Under the pieces are notes generated by a model. The model was not told the origin of the DNA, ran no database searches, and saw only the letters and a list, made by a program, of their open reading frames with translations. The position numbers and the translations under genes are program-made. DNA of 64,000 bases, taken from NCBI GenBank assembly GCA_023375785.1, contig SZWC01001179.1:3737-67736 (forward strand), given 5' to 3'. Positions 11,124 through 21,821 of this stretch are shown piece by piece. The stretch is from Penium margaritaceum (taxonomy: Eukaryota; Streptophyta; Zygnematophyceae; Desmidiales; Peniaceae). Every line of letters starts with the position of its first letter. The first letter of the stretch is position 1.

Positions 11124-12600
11124 TTAACCTTCACAGCGCAGACCAAGCTCCATGTAGCTCGCGTTGTACCTGTCATTGGGCTGTTCCTTGGTCATGCGCT
11201 TAGTTCCACAATGCACAAGAGCTGCATCTCCCTTTGCCACCAAGTCCTGCTCGTAGAATTGCCGGATCTCGATGTGCTTGGTTCTCTTGTGCAGCACTGG
11301 GTTCTGGTTGAGGCTGATGGTACTCATGTTGTCAATGTTGAGTATCGTGGACTTCCTATGGGGCACGCCGATCTCCTTTAACAGCCAACGCAGCTACACC
11401 GCCTCCTTTGCGGCTTCTGCGAGCCCGATGTACTCCGCTTTAGTGCTAGACAGCGCCACGCAGTCCTGCTTCGTGCTTGCCAATGAAACTGCTGCACCAC
11501 CAAGCACAAACACGTACCCCGACGTTGATTTTTTGTCATCCACATCACCAGCCCAGTCGGCATCCGAGTAGCCGACCAATTCAAGGGAGTCATCGCGCGC
11601 TCCCCCTCCAAACACGATCCGTGACTGTTTTGTCTCCTTGAGATAGTGGAGGATCCGCTTCACCGCTTGCCAATGCAACGGCTGGGGGTCAGTAACATAG
11701 CGATTCACTTGGCCCTCCGTGAAGGCCAAGTCGGGCCGCCTTGCCACCATGGCATACATGATGCTCCCCACTGCGGACTGGTATGGCACACCTGCCATTT
11801 CCTTCTTCCCCTCATCCGTACTCGGCCCCATGCTCGAGCTTAGCTCACATGTGGTAGTCATGGGTGTGCCAATGGGGTTGCATTCCTCCATGTTGTAGCG
11901 GCGGAGCACCTCTTGCACGTACTTTGCCTGCCCCATCTCAAGCGTGCGTGCTTTGCGGTCTCTCTTGATGGCGACGCCAAGGTAGTACTCGAGCTCGCCC
12001 ATGTCGGTCATTTTGAACCGACCACCCAGCTACCGCTTCAGGTTCACCAACTCCTCCATGTCCGATGATACGAGGATGAGGTCATCCACGTAGAGGACCA
12101 CAATCTGGTGCAACCCTGGCTGCTTTTGCACGTACACGCTTTGATCCGCCTCGCAGCGCTTGAAGTCAAGCTCGGCCATGAAGCCGTCCATTTTCAGGTA
12201 CCACATGAGTGGCGCTTGCTTCAATCCGTACAACGCCTTGCGAAGCCAGCACACCTTCCCCGGCGGTGCGTCCACCCCCTCCAGCACCTCCATAAGGACC
12301 TCCTTGTCCAGGTCGCCGTTGAGAAACACAGTTTTCACATCCATTTGGTAGACTTCGTAGTCACACGCCGCCGCCACCAAGAGGATGGAACGGATGGAGG
12401 CAAACTTTGCCACTGGCGCGAAGGTTTCATCGTAGTGTTCACCTTTTTGCTGGGCGTACCCCTTTGCCACCAGCCGCTCCTTGTACAGTTTCACCTTCCC
12501 CTCCTTAGTGAGCTTCTTCTTGAAGATCCGCTTGGAGCCGATGATTTTTGCACCCTCCGGTCTGTCAATCAGCTACCAAGTGTCGTTCTCTTCGTGGGAG
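11124..12600 (-). pseudogene. pol: H3 reverse transcriptase and RNase H
   Basis: In minus-strand order: NDTW followed by TAG then LID (RT start, near 12570), LVAKGYAQQKGEHYDETFAPVAK, MDVKTVFLNGDLDKE, ALYGLKQAP and YVDDLILVSS (catalytic Asp pair). A TAG near 12030 separates this from the RT thumb (MTDMGELEYYLGVAIKRD). RNase H follows with YSDADWAGDVDDKKSTSGY and STKAEYIGLAEAAKEAV, then another TAG, then INIDNMSTI-like and TKHIEIRQFY segments. The frame ends with TAA at 11124. The three TAG codons sit where related copies have glutamine. This is the best preserved pol of the H family. Confidence 0.9.
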
Positions 12601-13126
12601 ACAAGCTCAGATTTTATGGCTCCCTCCCACTCAGCCCCATCCTTCTGCTGTAACGCCTCCTTGACGGTCTTGGGCTCCTCTTGCGCAAAGAACACTCGAG
12701 CAAACCCAGTCCAGGTGCCTTGTGCGGCATCGTACTGTTTTGCCGTCTTTCTTGCGCGTCCGCTTCTCCGGGGCTGCTGCTGTTGAGGCTGCTACACTGT
12801 TGCCCTCTCACGGCGTTACTTGTACCGTTAATCTGCTCTCCCTCTCTCAGGGACCGTTGAGGTGCAGACTCACTCCCTGCCTCCTCATGTAGCTCCACTA
12901 CTGTCGGCGCTTCGGACTCATCGTCCGACTCGGTTGAATGCAAATCTGCTGCTCCCCCATCTCCTGGATGGTTATCGCCGGTTGGAGCCGATAGGATGTC
13001 AACCTCTTTTGCGTCCTCCGGCGTCTCCCCTTTGAGGAGTGGCAGCCAGTCCCCCCGCTTAGAGAGACCCGCAACCTTGTCCGTCCAACGACTCTCCTCG
13101 TCAAATGTGACGTCGTGACTCTTCAC
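12601..13126 (-). pseudogene. pol: H3 integrase-RT linker
   Basis: A hydrophilic, acidic and serine-rich frame (13126-12614) follows the integrase C-terminal segment SHDVTFDEESRW. It matches the low-complexity linker found between integrase and RT in copia polyproteins. The frame is lost shortly before RT begins (WEGAIKSEL), by a frameshift around 12620-12700. Confidence 0.75.
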
Positions 13127-14284
13127 GATCTGCTACCTCCGCGGGTCAAAGAGCCGGTACGCCTTCCTCCCAGTCTCGTACCCGACAAAGATGCACCGGC
13201 AAGTCCGCGGGTCCAGCTTGCCCTGCCCCTCCCATGCCTGCACAACAACATGTGCAACGCAACCAAACGTGCGGATGTGTGCCACAGTTGGCTTCCTCAC
13301 GCTCCACACTTCTTGTGGCATCTTCCACATCTTGGACTCCGCGTCTTTTAGCGGCTTTGTCGGCGTCACGTTCATGATGTACGCCGCTGTCCGTGCCGCC
13401 TTGCCCCAGTACCGCTACGCGAGGCCGGCATCGCTCAACATGGACCGGACCATGTTGAGGATGGTGCGGTTTGCCTTCTTGGTGACGCCGTTCTACTACG
13501 GAGAGTGTGGCGTAGTTTTCTGCCATGCAATCCCCTTGCTCTCCATCCATGCCGAGCAGCCCTCGTACTCGCCACCGTTGTCGCTCCGGAACGCCTTCAC
13601 CTTCAACTCCGTTTGCCGCTCCACAGCCACCACGAATTCTTGCATGCATGACAAGACATCACTCTTCCTCTTGATGATGTAGAGGTACAGCTTGCGGCTG
13701 TGGTCGTTGATGAAGGTGAAGAAGTAGCATGCCCCACCAATGGAGGGCTCGAACGGTCCACACACATCTGTGTGCACGTCCTCCAACTTTGCCGGTGCAC
13801 GCATCCCTTTGCCATCAAACGGCTGCCATGTCGCCTTACCCACCAAGCATGGCTCGCACACGGCACTCTTGGCTGCATCGAGGCCCTTGACCTCAAGAAC
13901 CCGCACCACTTCTTTCTTTGCCATGTCCCTCACAGTTGAGGGAGCGATGTGACATAGGCGGCGGTGCCATAGGTCCAGATTTCCTTCATCCTTTGTCACG
14001 AGGTTGATGGCGTCAGTCCTGGCCGTATCGGCAAGAACTTTGGTACGAAGAAGGTACAGGTCCTCCTCCCTCTTGCCACGCGCAATCTCCTCGCCATCCC
14101 CCTCCTTCCGGATGATAGCCTCTTTCTTGTTGAAGAGTACCTCGAGCCCCTTGTCGGTAAGGTGGCTCACTGACAGTAAGTTTTCCCCAAATTTGGGCAT
14201 GTGAAGCACGTCGTAGATGGTGCACGGAATGACTTTCCCGTTCACCACCGACTCAATGCAAACATTGCCTTCGCCCGCGGCCAC
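13127..14284 (-). pseudogene. pol: H3 protease end and integrase
   Basis: From 14284 the frame carries the end of protease and the gag-pre-integrase region (NLLSVSHLTDKGLEVLF), the HHCC zinc-binding motif (LWHRRLCH...CEPCLVGK) and the DDE core: HTDVCGPF (first Asp) and FRSDNGGEY (second Asp). The frame then stops at two consecutive TAG codons near 13495, where copia elements usually read SPQQNG. The third motif reads VTKKANRTI, with Lys where the catalytic Glu is expected. The C-terminal part (KPTVAHIRTFGCVAH, FVGYETGRKAYRLFDP) continues to about 13130 with further TAG codons. Confidence 0.9.
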
Positions 14285-15233
14285 CTCTATTTTTTCCGTT
14301 GGCCACTGTCATACGCCGCTCGGTGGCGCCATAAGTGACGAATGCCGCCCGGTTGCATTGTGTGTGACGGCCTGATCTAGAGTCGATCATAGTGACTTCC
14401 GGATCTGTCAAGTCGGTAGACTCCCTGGCTATCATGGCTTGGGTGTCCTTCCCGCCCTTCCTGTGCTGGTCCGGCTTCTTGTTGGGGCAGTTGCGTGCAT
14501 AGTGGCCCTGGTTGCCACAGTTGTAGCACTTTCCCTTGTTGTCACTTCTCTTGGTAGCCTGGTTAGCACCCTTCCCCTTCTTGCCTCCCCCTCCACCTTG
14601 AGGACAGACGGCATAGGCGGAACTTGACGTTGCCCCGCTTTCTCTCCCACCACGCCACATCCATTTGTTGCGGACGTACTCAGCCACCTTCGGGTACTTT
14701 AGCTCATCGGCGGACCAGCCGCCTACGACGGTGATCATGGAACTCCAACCATCCGGCAAGGCCAGAAGGAGGATCATGGCTTGCAGCAGAGGGTCGACCT
14801 TCCATCCGGTAGGTACGCACTCGGCAGTAAGGGACTCAATTTGCTGCAGGATCTCCATGATGTTGTCGCCTTCATTGGCTCGGAGGGTGACCAGCCTCTT
14901 GAAGACGAAGAGCTGGTTAGCAAGGTTGATGGACTGGTAGATGGTGCAGACTTTCTTCAAGGCCTCCGCGTCCTCCGTCAATACTTGAATCAGTGCGCAC
15001 TGCGGCGGAGCAAGCACTAACACCAACAATGCAAGCGCCTTCTTGTTGCGCTTCTTGTTCCTGTCTACTTCCTCCGGCGTCGCAGTATCCGGAGGCGCAG
15101 TCTCTTCACTGTTGACCAGCTCAAGAAGGCCCTTGTCATCAAGGTAGACCTCAAACTGTCACCTCCACAAGGGGAAGCCGATCCCATCAAACTTGGAGAT
15201 GGCGCCGATGCTCTCTTGCACGGTCGTTACCAT
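14253..15233 (-). pseudogene. gag: H3 gag and protease active site
   Basis: The ATG at 15233 begins MVTTVQESIGAISKFDGIGFPLWR, about 50 nt after the primer site. A TGA then stands where H1 and H2 have Trp (LWRW). The frame reopens and runs to 14253 through SSMITVVGGWSADELKYPK, a CCHC knuckle CYNCGNQGHYARNC and the protease region MIDSRSGRHT. There the invariant Gly after DS is Arg. The protease then shifts frame in a run of A near 14290 and continues in the neighbouring frame (EGNVCIESVVNGK). Gag would form particles and bind RNA. This copy is broken in at least two places. Confidence 0.88.
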
Positions 15234-15283
15234 GGCGCGCGACGGTAGCGTGAAGCTTGAAGAGCTAGGGTCCATCTAGGAAC

Positions 15284-15298
15284 GTGGGCCCATAACCC
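15284..15298 (-). other. H3 primer-binding site, half initiator tRNA-Met
   Basis: The + strand reads GTGGGCCCATAACCC, an exact match to the plant initiator tRNA-Met anticodon arm. It lies about 4 nt from the inner end of the 5' LTR. Confidence 0.85.
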
Positions 15299-15302
15299 TT
15301 TT

Positions 15303-16032
15303 TTTTGGCTCTAGTGGGTGTGGAGGCACCCTCAAGGATGCCTAGCTCTTGGTGATACATGCTACCAAGGTTTGGGCAGCCAATGGACACCAATGGTGAA
15401 GAGTGTGGAGCACAAGGATCACAGATGTGAGTGGGCAGAACACGTCGCATTCAGTAGACCTGAATTGAAACATGTTTTTGTTACTAAACATAGTGCGATT
15501 ACATCAGATTCTTATAGCCTGTGATCTTAGCTTTCCAACGCATCCAATCACGCCCAAATCGGAGTGTTAGAGCCCCTGCTACGGCCATTAAAGTAATCCT
15601 TGGTCGAGCCGAGCCGCCCACAATGCCCGCGAACAGGAGTGACGGGAGGCGCTTCGACAGTGGCCTATTGAAGCACCCTTCCTGTCATCCCATCGTGGGG
15701 AGGGGCATGCCTTGGTCCACGGTACCATCCACATTCATTCCTTCATGGCCCATGTGCCTTTCGAGCCCATTGGAGACGAACTAGGATCACTGGCGGTGGA
15801 TTATCCCGCCACCTATTGCGGGTACCAGATTCCACACGCCCAACACCCGATTTTCGGGCTAGGCTAACTTTCTGAATACTTACGCAAATGGAGCAATTCA
15901 AAGCTTGATCCTGCATGGAAGAATCCAAACAATCCAAATCTAAAGTCAGATCAGGCGTTCGATCAATCCTCAGTGCTCCAACCAGGGAGTACGATCAACG
16001 GCACTCATGGCAAGGGGTACACCATGTCAACA
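15303..16032 (-). repeat. H3 5' LTR
   Basis: Pairs with 10346-11071. The outer end (+ strand TCAACA at 16032) is followed by the target duplication TGCAC. The inner end is blurred by a T8 run next to the primer site. Confidence 0.93.
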
Positions 16033-19000
16033 TGCACACCATACCATACCATACAATGCCAAACTATACCATATTGTACCATACCATACGATATCATACC
16101 AACGATACCATACCATACGATACCATACCATACCATACTGTACCATACCATACCAGACCATACCATACCATTCCATACCATACCATACCATATGATGCCA
16201 TAGCATGAAATGAAATCCATACCATACCTTACCATACCATACCATACTGCACCATACTATACCATACCGTACTATGGCATACCATACCATACCATACAAC
16301 ACCATACCTTACCATACCATACCATACCATACCATACGATGCCATACCATACCATATCATACCAAATCATACCATAGCATACCATGCCATAGCATACCAT
16401 ACCATACCATACCATACCATACTACACCATACCATAGCATATCATACCATACCGTACCATACCATACCATACCATACCGTACCATATCATACCAAACAAA
16501 ACCATACCATACCACACCATACCGTACCGTACCATACTATACCATACCATACAATATTATACCATATTGTACCATACCATACCTTACCCTACAATAACGT
16601 ACCATCAATACCATACCATACTATACCATACAAATGACATACCATGCCATACCATACCATACCATACCATACAATACCATACTATACTATGAAATATCAT
16701 ACTATAGCATACCATACCATCCAATTTAATACCATACCCTACCATATCCTACCATACCATACCATACCATACCATACCATACCATATCGTACCATACCAT
16801 AGCATAGCATACCATAGCATACCATACCATACCATACCATACCATAGCATGCTATAACATACCATACTATAGAATACTATACCACACCATACAATACCAT
16901 ATCACACCATATCAAACCATATCTTACCATATCACACCATACCTTCTCATACCATACCAAACCGTACCATACGGAACCATATCATACCACACAATACCAC
17001 ACCATATGAAACCGTACCATACCATATCACACTCGACTATCTTGTATTGAATCATACTATACCGTACCATACCATACCATACCATATCATACCATAGCAT
17101 ACTATACCATACCATACCATGATATGCCTTGCCATGTCATGCCTTAACATACGATACCATACTATTCTTTACTATACCATACCATTCCGCATAATACCAT
17201 ATCATACCAAACCATACCATACCATACCATAACTTCCTATACCATACCATACTATACCATACCATCTTAAACCACACCACACCATTCCATGCCATGCCAT
17301 GAAACAGCATACCATACCATACTATACCATACCAGACCATAACATACCAAATCATACCATACCATACCATACAATTCCGTACGATAATGTACAATAATGT
17401 ATCATACCATACCATACCATACCATGCCATACCATACCATACCATACCATAACATACCATCTTTAGCAAACCATACCATACCATACCATACCAGACCATA
17501 CCATTCCATACCATACCATCTCAAACCATACCATACCATGCCATACCATACCACACCACACAACACCACACCATACTATACCAAACCATACCATACCATG
17601 CCATATCAAACCATACCATACCATGCCATTCCATACCATACTATACTATACTATACCATCCCATACCATGCCATACCATAACATACCATACCATAGCATA
17701 TGATTGCACACCATACCATACCAAACAATGCCAATCTATACCTTACTGTACCATTCCATACCATACCATACCATACAATACCATACCATACCATACCATA
17801 CCATACCATACCATACCATACCATACGATACCATGCAATACTATACCTTACCAAATCATACAATACCATACTATAAATACCATAGTATAGCATACCATAC
17901 CATACCATACCAAAGAATACCACACCATGCTATAGAATACCATACCATACCATACCATACCATACCATACTATATCATACCATACCATAACATACCATAC
18001 TATAGCATACCATACCATACCATTCCATACGATACCATACCATACTATACCATACCATTCCATACAATACCACACCATACTATAGAATACCATACCATAC
18101 CATACCATACAATACCATACCATGCTATACCATGCCATACCATGAAATACCATACCATATCATACCATACCAGAACATACCATACCATTCCATACTATAC
18201 CATACAATTTAACACCATAGCATAAATTCCATAGCGTGCGATACCATACCATACCATAACACACAATACCATATCATACCATACTATAGGATACCATACC
18301 ATAGCAGACAATTTTATACCATACTATACACTACCATACCAACCACAACATACGATGCAATACCATACCATACCATACTATACCATACCATACCATAGCA
18401 AACCATACCATACCATAAAATACAATACCATATCATACCATACCATACCATACCAAACCATACCATAGCATATCATACCATACCATACCATACCATACGA
18501 TCCTATACAATACCATACCAAACTTACATACCATAACTTACCATAACGTATCATCAATACTATACCAATCTGTACCATGCCATGACATACCGTACCATAG
18601 CATAGCATACCATACCATACAATACTATGATATATAATACTATAGCATACCATATCATCTTATACAATACCATATCCTACCATATAGTACCATACCGTAG
18701 CATAGCATAGCATAGCATACCATACCATACCATACCATATTATACCATGCCATACCATGCAATACTCTACAATACCATACAACACCATAACTCACCATAT
18801 CAAACCATATCATACCATATCATACCATACCTTATCATACCATATTACACCATACCATACCATACATAACCATACCACACCACACCATATCAAACCATAC
18901 CATACCTTATCATACCATACTATCTTGTACCAAATCAGACCATACCGTACTACCATACCATACCATACAATACCATTCCATGACATGCCTTGCCATGCCA

Positions 19001-19364
19001 TACCATACCATACCATACTATTCAAAATATACCATACCATTCCACATCATACCATACCATACCAAACCATACCATACCATACCATACCATACCATGTTAT
19101 ACCATACCATACCATACTATACCATACCATACCATACCATACCATACCATGCCATACCAGAATATACTATACCAGACAATAGCACACCATACCATACCAA
19201 CACATACAATACCATACCATTCCATACCATATCATAATACACCAAACCATGTCATATCATATGATACCATAACATACCATAGCATACCATACCATACCAT
19301 ACCATACCATTCCATACCATACCATACTACACCACACGCGATAACACCATACCATGCCATGCCA
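16033..19364 (+). repeat. CCATA array, segment 4
   Basis: About 3.3 kb of degenerate CCATA units between H3 and M1. The first five bases are the right copy of the H3 target duplication. Ordered landmarks are visible: TCTTGTATTGAATCATAC (17039), ATGATATGCCTTGCC (17119), TATTCTTTACTATACC then ATTCCGC (17162-17190), CCGTACGATAATGTAC (17377), CATATGATTGCACACC (17698). A second run has CTTGTACCAAATC (18933), TGACATGCCTTGCC (18980), ATTCCACATC (19039) and CAGACAATAGCACACC (19173). Confidence 0.96.
19360..19364 (+). repeat. M1 target-site duplication, left copy
   Basis: TGCCA, repeated exactly at 38659-38663 after the M1 3' LTR, 19.3 kb away. It marks 19365-38658 as one insertion with later insertions inside. 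Confidence 0.9.
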
Positions 19365-19575
19365 TGTTGGAAAAGGAGCCATCTGGCTTAATTTCATAAA
19401 CCACATGAGCAAGTTCCGTGAAAGTACCAGATGCCTGGTTGGATTTTCAATCCAACTTTTCCATTTGGAAGATCAGGTGGCAAAATGTCTATGGTTGCAA
19501 GTTTGAGGCCGATCCAACGGCCGGATTGGGAGATATGAGTTTTCGAAGTTTTCTTGAACATCGACCGCCTATATC
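19365..19575 (+). repeat. M1 5' LTR, left part
   Basis: Starts TGTTGGAAAAGGAGCC and follows the M LTR consensus as far as CATCGACCGCCTATATC. It then stops where the M2 LTR begins. The remainder resumes at 25958 with CGGGTGACCATGGG. The last five bases are also the left copy of the M2 target duplication. Confidence 0.92.
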
Positions 19576-20313
19576 TGTTGGGAAAGGAGTCATTCGCCTC
19601 ACTTTCAGGTCCACAGGAGCAATTTCCAGGAAAGTACCCGATGCCTGCTCCGATTGTCGATCTGACTTCATCATTGGAAAGATCAGATGCCAAAATGTTT
19701 ACGGTCCAAGTTTGAGGCCGATCCAAAAGTTGGATTGGGAGATATGAACTTTCGAGAATTCAGGGGTCATGGACCGTCGATGTCTCGATGGGCATGGGTG
19801 ATGGTTCCATGCCTTAGCCTGAGTAAAGAAAAAGGCAAGAGGTCCAGGGTCAAGACCTGATGGGAGAAACATCCAAAAAGGCCCTTGGTCTTAGGATTGC
19901 CTTGTCAGAGTGTGCTGACTAGGATAAAGGTACCTCTCCTTACGTTTTAGGTGAGGTGAGATCCTTGTGTGCTAGCCATGGACACATGACGATTCTCCAT
20001 GGGTTTGTGGGTTATGTGACCACTAGGAGTGTGCCATGAGAGCACTTTCTAGCTCTCTAGGTCGTGTGTGAGTGGTCAGCCTGATTGCTAGGCTGATTTC
20101 CTCCCTTGTGTGAGATTATGGACTCTAGTGAGTGAGCCTTAACCTCCATGGCTAAGTGGTGTGGCTTGTGAGAGGGCTGACTTGCCCAAGCTCTAGCTCT
20201 ATATGTACTCTATCATTTTGAGTGAATAAACAACCATTCTTCAGCACAAGTGATGCCCTTTCAGTCCCACATGCTCGCTGCTCCAAGGCTCCCTCTCTCC
20301 TCCAGATCCAACA
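19576..20313 (+). repeat. M2 5' LTR
   Basis: TGTTGGGAAAGG to GATCCAACA. It pairs with 25214-25952. No coding potential is recognised in it. Confidence 0.94.
20199..20230 (+). promoter_or_regulatory. M2 LTR TATA-like box and AATAAA signal
   Basis: CTATATGTA (20199-20207) is conserved in every M-family LTR, about 110 bp before the LTR end, as expected of a core promoter. AATAAA follows at 20225-20230 in this copy only; other copies read AATGAA or ATTGAA. Assignment rests on motif and position only. Confidence 0.4.
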
Positions 20314-20315
20314 TT

Positions 20316-20328
20316 TGGTATCAGAGCC
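20316..20328 (+). other. M2 primer-binding site, tRNA-Met 3' end
   Basis: TGGTATCAGAGCC begins 2 nt after the LTR. It is the complement of the 3' end of plant initiator tRNA-Met and the usual site in plant copia elements. Confidence 0.92.
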
Positions 20329-20960
20329 AAGTTCTTCCACTTTCAGCCAGCACACGCCGTCACTTTGAGAGTAACAGGTTGGGGTGAAACCTTCACCAGA
20401 TTTGACAATCAACCACGTGATTTTCAATTTCAAGAGACAAGCTTTCAAACGAGCCCAAGATCACGACGATCTAACGCTCGGATTGAGAGTTATGCTCAAA
20501 ATGAATTCGGCCAGGGCTACAGTCTTCTCTATGAGTAAGACCGTCGCCTTGTGATGACCATAACTCTCTCGTTTCTTTGTCAAACTTAGAAAGTGGCACA
20601 TGCGAATTGTAGTATTTTTCCTAATCTTTCTATTGGTGCAAACATGTTTGCATTCCATTGATTCGTTCGGGAGAAACGCCGTTTAGAAGCTGGCTGGTCT
20701 GAGTTGGTGTAGGAGCAGAAGCATAACCTGTTTTCAAGAGGGCATATCTTTCATAATCCCCTGTTGATGACCCTGTTTTATGGGTCGATCTGAAAGGTTT
20801 TGAGCTACATTTTACAGTGTTGGGCTTAAATTTTCCAAATTCCCAGTCTCCTGGCATCTACAGTCCATTTTCTACCAGGCCAATTTCTGGCAGAAGCAAC
20901 AGCAGAAGCCGAGGTAGCGCCGCCATCACAGGGCAGCGTTGAGCATCACCAAGGCTCAAA
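20329..20960 (+). other. M2 5' leader
   Basis: About 630 bp between primer site and gag with no conserved reading frame. The same leader, easily recognised by blocks such as ATGACCATAACTCTCTCGTTTC and GGTCGATCTGAAAGGTTTTGAG, is present in M1, M3, M4, M5 and M6. It probably holds dimerisation or packaging signals, which cannot be assigned from sequence alone. Confidence 0.7.
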
Positions 20961-21818
20961 ATGGCAGCAGCTGGCGTTGTAACAACAGCCCAGCCTTTGG
21001 AGAGGCTGGAGGGACGCGCCAACTTCACGTTTTGGAAGATCCGTACCCGCCTCCTTTTGGAGGAGAGGGGCTTGTGGGATGTGGTGAGCGGCGACGAGCC
21101 GGCTCCAGTTCCACAGGCAAAAGGCATCACCGCAGTGCAGGTGGTGGCGGGGAAGATGCCGCAAAAGGGTGCAGCTGATGCGGGTTCTTCTGCAGTTGTA
21201 CCAGCGGTGTATAAGGAGTGGAAGAAGAAGGACAGGCAGGCCTACAGGTTGCTTGTCAGCACCATCTCCAACCCGCATCTTCAGTACGTGAGTGACAAGG
21301 CTACTGCAAAAGAGGGGTGGGACACGTTGTGCAAGAAGTATGAGAGCAAGGATCCTGCATTCCTCATGCTTTTGGAGGAGAAGATGATGGCGTTGAAAAT
21401 ACAGGGTGGCGAAGGGATGGAGGCGTACTTGGACAGGGCAAAGGAGCTGGCGAAGCAGTTGAAAGCGGCCGGGAACCCTATCGAAGACACGCGCTTCGTC
21501 CTCCTCATGCTGAGGGGAGTCCCAACGAGCTATGACACAGGGCGAGAGACGTTGGAGTGCCAGCCGACTCTCGACCTCGAGTTCATCTGCACCCACCTGG
21601 TGCAGGTAGAACTACGTCGCAATGCAGCAAAGCGCAATGGCGGCAGCAGCAGTAGTGAAGTACCTTTCATGGCCATGGGCTCACGCAACCAGCAGCAGCA
21701 GCAGTCCAGGCAGCAGAGAGACAAGAAGAAGGGCAAGTGCCACTATTGCCAGAAAGAGGGGCACTACAAGAAAGAGTGCTTCAAGTTCAAGAGGGACCAG
21801 AAGGAGCAGGAGCAGTAG
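20961..21818 (+). CDS. gag: M2 gag, intact frame
   Basis: 285 codons from the ATG in CTCAAAATGGCAGCAG, a context shared by all M copies. The N-terminal half matches the copia gag (UBN2) pattern: NFTFWKIRTRLLLEERGLW near residue 23, GWDTLCKKYE, then a helical region (MMALKIQGGEGMEAYLDRAKEL) and RGVPTSYD. A CCHC knuckle, CHYCQKEGHYKKEC, lies at about residues 260-273, followed by a basic tail. The frame ends at tandem TAG codons (21816, 21819), just before a glutamine-rich linker into protease. Gag would form the particle and bind the element RNA. This is the only gag in the window without an internal stop over its full length. Confidence 0.88.
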   Translation: MAAAGVVTTAQPLERLEGRANFTFWKIRTRLLLEERGLWDVVSGDEPAPVPQAKGITAVQVVAGKMPQKGAADAGSSAVVPAVYKEWKKKDRQAYRLLVSTISNPHLQYVSDKATAKEGWDTLCKKYESKDPAFLMLLEEKMMALKIQGGEGMEAYLDRAKELAKQLKAAGNPIEDTRFVLLMLRGVPTSYDTGRETLECQPTLDLEFICTHLVQVELRRNAAKRNGGSSSSEVPFMAMGSRNQQQQQSRQQRDKKKGKCHYCQKEGHYKKECFKFKRDQKEQEQ

Positions 21819-21821
21819 TAG

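Larger units (their letters stand above)
10346..16032 (-). mobile_element. H3, complete copia retrotransposon on the minus strand
   Basis: A 5.7 kb element with TGTTG...CAACA termini, LTRs of 726 and 730 bp, a perfect half-tRNA primer site, gag to RNase H in copia order, and a perfect 5-bp target duplication (TGCAC). It sits inside the CCATA array. Internal stops, mostly TAG at glutamine positions, and frameshifts disable it. Confidence 0.95.

Noticed and set aside
15284-15298. A tRNA gene at the GTGGGCCCATAACCC sites
   Set aside because: Only the anticodon-arm segment is present. No acceptor, D or T arms surround it, and its position by the LTR fits a primer site.
20152-20857. Minus-strand frames in the M leaders and LTRs (for example those starting MECKYVCTN and MMPFACGTG)
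   Set aside because: They recur in each copy only because the DNA is repeated. They overlap LTR, primer site and gag start on the opposite strand and have no recognisable domain.
20946-21596. Long minus-strand frame opposite M2 gag
   Set aside because: It is a shadow of the gag codons; the + strand gag has clear domains and the reverse frame has none.
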